Shown here in pieces: positions 22,360-31,100 of a stretch of 64,000 nt of DNA. Origin of the DNA: Cercophora sp. LCS_1 (lineage: Eukaryota; Ascomycota; Sordariomycetes; Sordariales; Lasiosphaeriaceae); the NCBI GenBank assembly GCA_036250225.1, contig JAPZLL010000009.1:1178001-1242000 (forward strand), in the 5' to 3' direction. Under the pieces are notes generated by a model, which was not told the DNA's origin, did not search any database, and saw nothing but the letters and a program-made list of their open reading frames with translations. Position 1 is the stretch's first letter. Each line of letters begins with the position of its first letter. A program made the position numbers and the translations under genes.

Positions 22360-24384
22360 ATGGAAGCCGATGACAAGACAGGACTGAACCTGGCATGGGC
22401 ACAAACCTTTGGGACATTTTTTGGGCTTGGGGCTATTGGCCTAGCTTTTTTTGGACTCTTGATCGAAAGAATCCGACGTGTGCGAGCCGACGACGAACGG
22501 CTTTTCACGTCAAAGTATTCGGTTTTGGGCTGTTTTCACTCCAACCCGGTTCCCTGGTGGGCATCGCTCTGGGGTCATGAAACGGAGACTCTGCGGCTCC
22601 CCACCATCACCGGCCTCATTGAAGTCGGGGACAGAGGTGCATGGACGAGCAGCGCTTTGGACCTCATGACGGAAAACCACCCCAACGAATCATGGGTCAA
22701 GCTGTACGAGTCCATTATGACGTCGATCGAATCCAATGATGGGCTTTTGGAAAAGAGGTGGAGCAAGGAGGAAGAACCGATTCCCGCTTTCATGAGAAAC
22801 ATTCGGGGGGAGAAAAAGAAAGAAAGCAAGGTTGCAAAAATGCTGAGAAAAGCATTCTTGGAGCGCGTCGAGAAGGAAAACCACGATGGAGACCACGTCT
22901 CGGCTTCGTGGAAGGCCCAAAAGGCTGCCCATCAGTCTGCCAAACCGAAACTGTTCAGTTTGAACCGGCAGCTGGAGCGTCCGTTGAGCGCAACGAGCAC
23001 CGCGTCTGTTTCGCCTCGAAGCGGGAACAGGGGGCTTTCACGGTTGACATCGACGTGGGTTGTGCGCGACAAGGCCTGTATTGGCGTGACTAGAGAGGAA
23101 CTTGCAGCGCTCACGATCATCATGGGGGTAGCGCTCCCAAAGGCCGGGACATCGTCATACGTATCGGGAGTCGGCGCCTTTGGGCTTTCTATCGACATTA
23201 ACCACGCTGACGCTACTTGGTCCATATCCGTGGTGCAGGGATCTCGGTTAGCTCGACACGCGCCATCGATGGGAAGCGGCTATAGCACGCTAATGGCCAA
23301 GCACCTTGCTTGCGGGAGCGTTCCCTTTGCGAAAAGCCGGTCTTGGATTCTCTCGGTCTACGTGACGGACGACGTTCTCAAGGCGCTTAAAGCTGGAGGC
23401 TCTGTCATTGATAAACGGGCCTTTGGTGGGGACTCGTTGGAGTTTTTGCGCCGTCTCCCCGGCGACATGCTCATCGACGCGTTCTACGGGACTGAGACGA
23501 CCGCGATCGTGGATGCCGCGCTTGGGAAAGAGAACAACAAGACAGCTGACGGGAACGACAAAGGAGCCCATACCGCCCCAAACAAGCGCCAGAGTGGGAC
23601 AGGCGACATACTCCACGCAAATGGCGATTTGGCGGGGAAGTGGTCTCGAGCCGTGACAGAAATCGCCTTTGGAGGACTCGTACCGCAGGCCAACCCTAAT
23701 GTTGTGTCGGCGGTCAAGTTTACAGTCGGCGGATCGAATCCGAAAGGCTGTGTGGAAAGCTTGGAGGGTCTCATTGACAAAATGCACAACGCCGACAGGG
23801 GTGCGAACTTGTTTGGAGACAATGTGCAGGAACGGTGCCATGCCAGCGGGCACGCCTTTGTCAACTACACGTTTCCTGACGAGCACAGCAACCCCACCGA
23901 CGCGGCTGCTATCTTTTCCCGTTATTCCAACCTCTTGGAAAGAGTTGTGGCCAGGACGGTGGGACAGCCCAGGGCTTTTGGCGCCGCGGTCTATCCAGAT
24001 TCCTCGGGGAGAGCGACGGACGATGTCAATGAGCGCGACATATTTGAGGCTGCTGCATCTCATATCCAGGAAGTGTATGAGGCGGCAGTTGTGCACAGCA
24101 ACCCCGCTCAGGCGAGCGCAACCAACAGTCCAAGTAGAGCAGTCGAAGACCTGGGAAATGCCTTGGAGGGTGTCATCAAAAACTTCAGGGGAAGGGACTT
24201 TGTGCCGCTTCATGACTGCGTTGTTATCTTCCGGTGCGTGTTGGCTGCTTGGGCATTCACGGTTCCGTTGATAGAGGTCAGACAGGCGCCTGGTCACAAC
24301 CTTCACATAGGCCTCAGCCCAGGTGGGAAGGTCCCGAATGAGATTGTAATGGCGAATCTGCCCCCTGTCTCGGCACTTTGTTGA
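22360..24384 (+). CDS. Orphan membrane-anchored protein, 674 aa
   Basis: I do not recognise this family. The single exon begins at an ATG following a pyrimidine tract. One clear hydrophobic helix lies at residues about 15-34 (TFGTFFGLGAIGLAFFGLLI) and is followed directly by the basic RIRRVR, so the large C-terminal part probably faces the cytosol. A Lys/Glu/Ser-rich linker covers about 140-225. The remainder has folded-looking stretches with conserved-type Gly, Trp and Cys (WVVRDKACIGVTREELAAL, NADRGANLFGD). Near the C-terminus FVPLHDCVVIFRCVLAAWAF may be a second hydrophobic segment. There is no catalytic motif I can name. Codon use and the lack of frame breaks over 2 kb support a real gene. 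Neighbours give no functional hint. Confidence 0.7.
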   Translation: MEADDKTGLNLAWAQTFGTFFGLGAIGLAFFGLLIERIRRVRADDERLFTSKYSVLGCFHSNPVPWWASLWGHETETLRLPTITGLIEVGDRGAWTSSALDLMTENHPNESWVKLYESIMTSIESNDGLLEKRWSKEEEPIPAFMRNIRGEKKKESKVAKMLRKAFLERVEKENHDGDHVSASWKAQKAAHQSAKPKLFSLNRQLERPLSATSTASVSPRSGNRGLSRLTSTWVVRDKACIGVTREELAALTIIMGVALPKAGTSSYVSGVGAFGLSIDINHADATWSISVVQGSRLARHAPSMGSGYSTLMAKHLACGSVPFAKSRSWILSVYVTDDVLKALKAGGSVIDKRAFGGDSLEFLRRLPGDMLIDAFYGTETTAIVDAALGKENNKTADGNDKGAHTAPNKRQSGTGDILHANGDLAGKWSRAVTEIAFGGLVPQANPNVVSAVKFTVGGSNPKGCVESLEGLIDKMHNADRGANLFGDNVQERCHASGHAFVNYTFPDEHSNPTDAAAIFSRYSNLLERVVARTVGQPRAFGAAVYPDSSGRATDDVNERDIFEAAASHIQEVYEAAVVHSNPAQASATNSPSRAVEDLGNALEGVIKNFRGRDFVPLHDCVVIFRCVLAAWAFTVPLIEVRQAPGHNLHIGLSPGGKVPNEIVMANLPPVSALC

Positions 24385-25790
24385 CGGGGGCTTGGGTGAC
24401 TCGATCCGATTTTCCTTTAGGCAGGTGTTTTTCTATTGAGCTGATGATCCGAAGGCGCCATTCGGAGAGATCTAGCTTTTGATGTGCTCGTGGCTTGTCG
24501 AACAAGGGTTTTGGGAAGTAAATAAACCCCTGAGCTGACACATTCTCCACATGTTCCCTAGGCAACACCTTCCAGCCAGCCGTTAGCTGGAGTTGTTTCA
24601 CACAGACATCTTGAATCCCACATAAAAGCGAAATAAAAAACTAAACGAGCCTATTTATTTAGTTATTTCTTAAGGCGTCGGGCAATGTCTTAAAAGCAGA
24701 AAGCTTTTTTCTTGCATCCCTCATTTCGCTTTCCTTGACACCCCGTCCCATGCATAACTCCGGCCCACGCATATTCATATGTCTTGATAAACATGCCCAC
24801 ACAGGGGGTACCGCCTTAATATTACTGAGATATCCATATTCATTGGAGCTTCCAGGTCCCTTTAAAAGCTGTTTGGATCCTTCAAAAAAGGCGTTGAGGT
24901 CTTTTGAAACGGCGTCAAGGCCCCTTGAACAGGAAATATGGCCTGTGAAAAAGACATTAAGGTCTAAATACCTGCGGCTAGAGGCATAAACTTTCACTGC
25001 CGCCCCGCCTACCCACCAGGCTTCAAGCCGTCCAACGTTGTGAGGGCAGCGCATGGCGTTTTTGATGACGACTCCTCTTGTCTTCGGCACGCCAGAAATC
25101 AACTTTCTCAACCATTCCAGCAATATTTATACCCCCGGACGCCAACTCTTTCAAGAAGCATCGGCAGGCTATCACGGATGCTGTAGCACGTCGGTCTAGG
25201 GAGATGATCGAGGAGTTCTTACAGGATGAATAGGGAGCACAACCTTGATGGTATTGATATCTTTGTATTTAATCTTGCTTTTACCCTTTTTAAAAGGTGT
25301 TTAGGCCTTTCAAAGAGGGGTTTGGGCATTTTGGAAATGTCATTGAGGCTTTCGAAAATCGGTTTTGGCTTACTACCTTACCCACAGCTATAGGTGTGTG
25401 TGGTGGAGCGATGTGAGGGGTGCAAGACGGCTCCCTTTCCTGGGTGCTTTAGGTATGGCCCCATTCTTTGCGACTCGTGAGCCCAGTCGTTGTTGCAATC
25501 CTGGTGAGTGCCCAGGCGACGGCATACCACTATAAACTTTAGCAACAACGGGAGGGAGGACTCGCCGAGGTACAGCCTTGGCGAATCGAGCCGCGGTTGT
25601 GGATGTCCGAGTGCGTTCATTCGACTTTGCCGCCCCAGCAGTGACTTGAACAGGGGAATTCTCGGCGTGTTTACGTAGAAGTTATTACCTTTACAGTGTC
25701 CTGTTCCCCAGCCCCGATGTCTAGGTACTGTGTCAGTGGTTGTGGGCCCGTGGGGCAGCGCCGTCATCGCGGCCTGACTCGCATGACCCA
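24385..25790. other. AT-rich intergenic region with a gene relic
   Basis: The first 200 bases are the 3' flank of the orphan gene. From about 24600 to 25380 the sequence becomes markedly AT-rich, contains many TAA and TTA triplets and carries the heptad-repeat relic listed separately. From 25380 to 25790 GC rises again and no gene is seen. Confidence 0.6.
24659..25380 (-). pseudogene. Relic of a heptad-repeat protein gene
   Basis: On the minus strand two clusters encode a degenerate 7-residue repeat, a 21-bp period in DNA. Cluster 1 (about 24860-24965) reads roughly DLNVFFT / GHISCSR / GLDAVSK / DLNAFFE / GSKQLLK. Cluster 2 (about 25290-25365) reads roughly FSKASMT / FPKCPNP / SLKGLNT / F-stop-KG. 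The consensus is about G-L-N-A-F-S-K. The open frame 24659-25123 has no ATG at its head, and stop codons interrupt cluster 2 and the link between clusters, so this looks dead. AT enrichment and TAA stops would fit RIP-type C-to-T mutation, but I cannot test that without an intact copy. Family unknown. Confidence 0.55.
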
Positions 25791-25832
25791 CCGACTACCG
25801 ACAACCGACAACCGACAACCGACAACCGAAAA
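25791..25832 (+). repeat. 7-bp minisatellite upstream of tRNA-Leu copy 1
   Basis: Six units on the pattern CCGACAA: CCGACTA, four exact CCGACAA, then CCGAAAA. The array ends 43 bp before the tRNA-Leu gene. A sister array of a related 7-mer is found at the same distance from the second copy of this tRNA (48805-48832, read on the minus strand). Confidence 0.95.
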
Positions 25833-25875
25833 CCCACACAAAATGCAAATTTTGACGCATTCCAAACATCAAACA

Positions 25876-25988
25876 GGCGAGATGGCCGAGCGGTCTAAGG
25901 CGCTACGTTAAGGAATTGTCCCTTAATACCCTCTGTATCATCAGATCCGTAGTCCGAAAGGGCGTGGGTTCGAATCCCACTCTCGTCA
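25876..25988 (+). tRNA. tRNA-Leu(AAG) with 33-bp intron, copy 1
   Basis: Acceptor GGCGAGA pairs with TCTCGTC (one G-U), followed by discriminator A. The D arm is GCC..GGC. Anticodon stem CTACG/CGTAG encloses the loop TT-AAG-G and then C. The T arm is GTGGG-TTCGAAT-CCCAC, with a type II variable arm. The intron 25914-25946 sits after position 37, the canonical site. Its CCTTAA (25921-25926) complements the anticodon-loop TTAAGG, giving the anticodon-intron helix the splicing endonuclease needs. Box A and box B are present in the gene body. Reads CUU (and CUC by inosine). Confidence 0.96.
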
Positions 25989-25992
25989 CTCA

Positions 25993-25997
25993 TTTTT
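25993..25997 (+). terminator. Pol III T5 terminator
   Basis: Five T begin five bases after the tRNA-Leu 3' end, the usual RNA polymerase III stop signal. Confidence 0.7.
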
Positions 25998-26481
25998 GCC
26001 TCTCTCCGTAATGGTCACTATTCAGGAATCAGAAGCTACTCTACTGAGATGCTTTGAACAAAGCCCTTGTCTGTCTGTCTGTTCCGCATCAGCCATCGAC
26101 GATGTGCCGCCTGCTCATGGGTATAAAGCGCAGCTCTCTGAGATGATGTTTGAGTGTGGCGAAGAAATTTGGTATGGGCCAGGCAGTCTCGTGTTGACGC
26201 CACGCACGCTCGCCTGAGGACATGACGTTTCTCTCTCTTCTCCTTCTTCCTCCCCTTCTTCCCCTCCATCTGCCTTGCTGAAGGCTCGCATTAACTCAGG
26301 GGTGATGCTGGGTCAGCTGGTGCTGGGTGGTGATTCGTAGGCTGTTTCGTCGAGATACATTTTAGTGGCGAAGGCGATGAAATTGTGGAATGCTGCGCTG
26401 GTTTCTAATTGGGAGTTTACAAGTCTCGAATTGTCTAGGAAGTTACCGAGTAGCCCGAACCCGTGTTTTCTAGGAACAGGA

Positions 26482-28110
26482 TTATCGAAGCTGTTGCACT
26501 GCACTGGAAACATCCAGGAAGTACGCCTCCATCCCCTCGTACTCATCGGTCACCAGTTTCGCCTGCACAGTGAACCTGCGGTCCCTATGTTTACAAAAAA
26601 AAGATATTGATGATGAGTCAACTTCCAGGCCACGGCAAAAGTAGTGACGGAAGTAGTCGACAGAAACGTAGTCGCTCAGCTCCGTCCTGTGCCTCATGTG
26701 CTCCATTATCTGAGCGAATACCTTTTCACCCGAAGCCCAAACCCGGCATACCGGTTTCTCAATAGTCGAGCATCCCACAACAACTTGGACTGTTTCTTCG
26801 CCGCAACATGGAAACTTGTAACACGCGTAGACGTTGATGCCCCAAGCCTGGTTGATGAAGAGTCGTCTCATGGGATCCCAGAGAGCCATTGGCATTACCT
26901 CGGGCAGAGAAGATCCCTGCGGCTTGCCCCGTAGGTGAATCGAGCGAAGGAATCGAGTGCTAAGGGCGAGTTGATCGGCAGCGTCAATGTCCTTTCGAAT
27001 GTATATCTCAGTCTTCTTGTCCACCGATCGACGGTCCTCCCCTGCCGTGTAAAGCCTGTGCGCCTGGCACCGGACGTATCCCAAGGGTGTCTTTGCGAGA
27101 TAGACCCCGATCCAACCGCGGGTTTGGGTAATGGTTGCCTGTGGTTTTTGACGGACGTTCAGGTTCAAAATCCCGTCTCCACCCGCCAGCACCGACCTCA
27201 CTAACGCGGTCTCCATCCGGACGCCTTTGTTGGTGATGGAAAAGTCCCGTTCCATGAGCCCGCCCATCTGCCCTCTGGTGATGGTACCGGAGTGGTAAAA
27301 TTCCCTCGGGGACCTGGCAAACAGGCCCCTGAAGTTCTCGGGCGGACTGTCTCCGGCAATGTCGTCATCGAGAACCCGCGTCCAAGCAAACAAGGACAGG
27401 TCACAGCTCTGCTTCGCGATCTCCTCCTCCAGCCGCATGAACGCCTTTGCTCCCTCTCCATAGATCATAGGCATGTGGATGTCGAAGATGCCCATCAAAC
27501 AGTACGCCGTATCCTCGACGCGTGTCGTCTCCCGCATCGAAGCCCACGACATCCGCCTCGCAACGGGAATCCGCGAAAGGTTGGCACTGTTTTCCAGCAC
27601 CTCGCGATCGATACCAGTGCAGTTCAAAAGAAAATCGATCGACTCAGCTTTCGACGACCGCTTGTTCCAACTCGCATCATAAAATTCGACATGGCGAGGA
27701 GCTATCAGCTCCTGAAGCGTCCACCCTCTTTTCAACCATCGAGACGCTGCAAATGCCCGATCAAAGCCCTCACTCGGCCGAACATCGGAGAGGTAGACAA
27801 AACAGACGGCCGCGTCGAGATACCACTTGAACATGGAGTTGATGGCTTCTGACAGCTCCGCGCTACTGAGCTTGTCGATGCAACAGGTGTCGACCCAGCT
27901 GTATTGGAGATCACGGGCCAAAGCGAGCTCGCAGGTCTTGAGGACCTTTTCGATGCCTTGTCCGGCTCGTCCGGTTGGAATTCGCCCGTCTTGGCATTGT
28001 TGAAAGGTGATCTCTTCGTCGCCCCAGGTGTGGGAGAGGATCGCGTAGGACCCCCTTTTTGGGTTTTGGATGAATTCTAGTTGTTTGGTCAAGTTGTTTA
28101 TGAGCCACAT
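26482..28110 (-). CDS. HET-domain (heterokaryon incompatibility) protein
   Basis: Single-exon gene, 542 aa. The start is the ATG of MWLINNLTKQLEFI, which matches the usual HET-protein opening; the open frame extends 61 codons further upstream, but those residues look like leader. The HET domain lies at residues about 18-170 with its three blocks: YAILSHTWGDEEITF, LQYSWVDTCCIDKLSSAELSEAINSM, and SRWLKRGWTLQELIAPRHVEFYD. Further in, EDTAYCLMGIFDIHMPMIYGEG is also typical. HET domains act in the cytosol and trigger cell death or growth arrest after nonself recognition. There is no NACHT, ankyrin or WD-repeat part, so any sensor would be a separate protein. The C-terminal half is the usual uncharacterised tail. 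It lies just downstream of the tRNA-Leu copy, convergent with it. Confidence 0.93.
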   Translation of the reverse strand: MWLINNLTKQLEFIQNPKRGSYAILSHTWGDEEITFQQCQDGRIPTGRAGQGIEKVLKTCELALARDLQYSWVDTCCIDKLSSAELSEAINSMFKWYLDAAVCFVYLSDVRPSEGFDRAFAASRWLKRGWTLQELIAPRHVEFYDASWNKRSSKAESIDFLLNCTGIDREVLENSANLSRIPVARRMSWASMRETTRVEDTAYCLMGIFDIHMPMIYGEGAKAFMRLEEEIAKQSCDLSLFAWTRVLDDDIAGDSPPENFRGLFARSPREFYHSGTITRGQMGGLMERDFSITNKGVRMETALVRSVLAGGDGILNLNVRQKPQATITQTRGWIGVYLAKTPLGYVRCQAHRLYTAGEDRRSVDKKTEIYIRKDIDAADQLALSTRFLRSIHLRGKPQGSSLPEVMPMALWDPMRRLFINQAWGINVYACYKFPCCGEETVQVVVGCSTIEKPVCRVWASGEKVFAQIMEHMRHRTELSDYVSVDYFRHYFCRGLEVDSSSISFFCKHRDRRFTVQAKLVTDEYEGMEAYFLDVSSAVQQLR

Positions 28111-31100
28111 TTTGTTTTTGGTATGGTTCCTGAGATTCGGTGAGAAGTTGGGTGTTGGAGCCTTGTTGCGGGGTATGTTGCGGCGAGAGCTCAGCCCCTG
28201 AATGCGATGGTGTGCCTGGTGCACGTGATGCGCAACAGAACGGAAAACGAATCTTGACACGGGGCGGGCTTTCTCAAATAAAATGAATATCACACTATAT
28301 CAGGGCATAGATGCCCTCAGTCGCTTTAGAATTGAAGCTATTGGGAAGTCGACGGTTGGCAAAAAAAGGGTGTTGGACGCTCGTGAAGATGCAACAAGGA
28401 AGTCGGATTCCAGTATGATCAGATCCACATGATTTCATGATTTTATGTACAGCCCCTTTTCGGCGTTGCTCGACGCCACTGAATCCCCTAGAGCCATCCT
28501 GCACCTCTCTTGCTCAGTTATCCCTTTCTGGAATCTGAAAAACACGGGAATTCTCGCTTAAAAGCCGGTTCATTTCCATCGCGGGAAAGAAATGAACATT
28601 GTGATCGTTGCGAAGGGGCGACAACTCCAGGAACCTGGTGCTTGACCAATTTTCCTCGTCTTAGGGCTTTGTGCAGGGAGAAAATGAAGAGATTTTAATG
28701 ACTCCTGATGCGTCAGGGGTATTCAGCGCTGACCACAGAAATTGTTTGCCGGCTGATGGGGGAATTTCTGTGTCTTTCATCCATATTCGAGTCTCCAACC
28801 CAGTGGCACCAGGAGTGCGGTAGAGCCAAGGCCTCCAAGAGCCTGTTCGCTGTAGGGGAAAGTAATGACCTTGAGGCTTAATCGAACTCATTGAAGAGGC
28901 ACGGGAGCGAGAAGAGCAGCCGCACACCTGGCAAACCGTCGGCCGTGGCGGGGGGATGGCAAAGACCCTGACAATCTCGGCCCGACCCGACGGAGGAGGG
29001 CACAATGTTTGGATTTTGTGACGCGTCTGGGGCGACAACGCACGTCGCACCGTCCGCATTCCGGCAACGCCGTCAGCCCTCGCGGGATCAGGACACCGGG
29101 AAAAACGTTGAAACGCGCTCTTCGAGGTGAGAGAGCCGCTCCGCTCCGTTTCAACACCCAGTGGCGTCACGATCCCGCCGTTTCCCCCGAGGCAGGGATA
29201 TTAGGTCCGTTCACAGATGTGATCCGAGGTACCGCCCAGCCCTGCATATTTGTCATCCTGGTGAGCTGGCAGGATAGCTGACACGCCACTGTGGCCGGGC
29301 GCGATGACCACCCCAGGAAGCTTGCATCCTGCCTCAAAGGAGACTCTCACAGCAGGTGTCGGACAGCTTCCGGTTGGGCAAAGGAGCCGGGCGTCGGCAA
29401 TAGCATCACCACCGCAGGCGAGCCACAGCCCGGACAGGAATGATAACTCTTGACTGATCACATACGCTCTGAACCGGACGCAGATCCCAGGTGATGTGGC
29501 GGCAGTCGACTGGGCTCATCGTTGTCGCGGCGTCCTGCTGCTGTGTCTCCCATGGGTAGGCTGAGGAGATCATCGGGGGAGGGTGGCGAGAACCCGCAAG
29601 ATTTGTCAAGAACCCCGGCCCGTGATGCGCCAGCTTGGCCGAAGGTGAAGGATTGACCTTGGCTGATCTTTGGCTGCACGGTCCATCCAAACCGACTCGG
29701 GGGGTCCCCGGGGTTCCGGGTGACCCGCGAAGATACTTCAGAGTACCGTGATGTGCATGTACAAGACTGAAAAAGGCATGTGACTCTGAGGTACCTGCAG
29801 AGAGTTCCGGTAATTGGCTCGCTGCTGACCCTGGATCCCAGCCCCTTATTCAGCAGCAGTGGTTCAGGGAGGATTCGGTGAAGCTTTCCGCCTGTAGGTG
29901 GGAGTATAGGGAAGCAGCCGCCTGTTACCCTTCCAGGTTATGCGAACACTGCGGCAGATCGTCCTTGGAGCCGTTGGCGACAGTTTGTGGTGTTGGATGC
30001 GCGGATCTGCCCACAAAGCCCATGTTTTCCCGTTGTGAGATCCTGGCGCATGTCGAACCCGCTCGAATGCCTCCATCTGCACATTTGTGCCACCCCGAGA
30101 GTGAGTGAGAAGACCTCGGCCGGCTATGGCCTCGCCTGGCCAGACTGTCGTGGGCCGACAATCCCAAAGAATAAGGGACATGACGCGTCAGATCCGGTTC
30201 CACAACATTGAGAAGCATTGGTCACAGCCTGCCACTTGTTTGTAGCGCATCGGTATTGTTGTTTATCCGGTTCCACCGTTGGTTGGCTGTTGCCTTCAGA
30301 CACATCTTGGCCCGTCCTTTTTTTTGCGTTTGATGGAGGGTGGGCAGTGCCTCCCCCCTGCATGACACATACACGCGAGATAACCAAGATGAAGAAGGAG
30401 GGAACCAGGAGAAAAGGTAGATTGCGATTATTTTTTGGATCCCAAACCAGACGCGAATATTCCAGGTCTCTCGTTCCCGTGCTGCATTCCCATTGCAGTG
30501 CTATTTCAGAGGAGTCCCGTCTCTTGGCCGTTTATGGCCCCCAACTGCAATTGCAGCTAATGTTGAGGTCATATGCTACGGCAATTGGTGACCAGGGCGC
30601 CGGGTGAGGACAAACAGACCATCGCGGCCCCCCGGAATGAGGGAAACCAGAAGTTGTGGCAAAACCTGCGTCCCACGCTTCTAGCATCTCCAGTGCCTCT
30701 GCTCGGCGCACATCCTCTAAGGCGTGTTGGGCTAGCTCTTCCGCTGCTCGGGTCAGAGAACTCCTGGTTACTGAGGGTTCTGGCGCTCACCTTCGTCATC
30801 CAGTTCAATGCTAGTGTGATACGGGGCCTCGGGTTCTCCGTCCCAGGCTCCAACATGGTTAAGGCTGAGGGTCACTGGAACCAGACCCCCATCAGCCCAA
30901 TTATCCAGTGGCTTAGCTCCGACAGAAACAGGGCACCAGCCCACCACCCCAGGGACTGGCTGAGCCTCTTCGAGAGTCATGTTTTGTGAGTTCTTTGAAG
31001 TCTTGGGACGGCTTGCTGAAAAGAATATGGAAGTTTGAGGTTTGCTTTAGGCTTCATTTTTCGTTGCAAAGCAGAGGAAACCCCTCAATATTTATACAGA

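Noticed and set aside
23290..24306. 338-codon minus-strand open frame
   Set aside because: Antisense to the orphan membrane-protein gene, no domain; the sense frame is longer and has an ATG, a TM helix and an uninterrupted reading frame.
16787..24384. Secondary-metabolite gene cluster around the flavin oxidase
   Set aside because: No polyketide synthase, NRPS, terpene cyclase, P450 or transporter nearby; the neighbours are a zinc-finger protein and orphan membrane proteins.
25791..25832. CRISPR-like array
   Set aside because: Units are 7 bp with no spacers, in a eukaryotic genome; it is a minisatellite.
26313..26546. Extra C-terminal exon for the HET protein (frame with LETSAAFHNFIAFATKMYL)
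   Set aside because: Looks protein-like, but I found no donor and acceptor pair of normal intron length that would join it to the HET frame.
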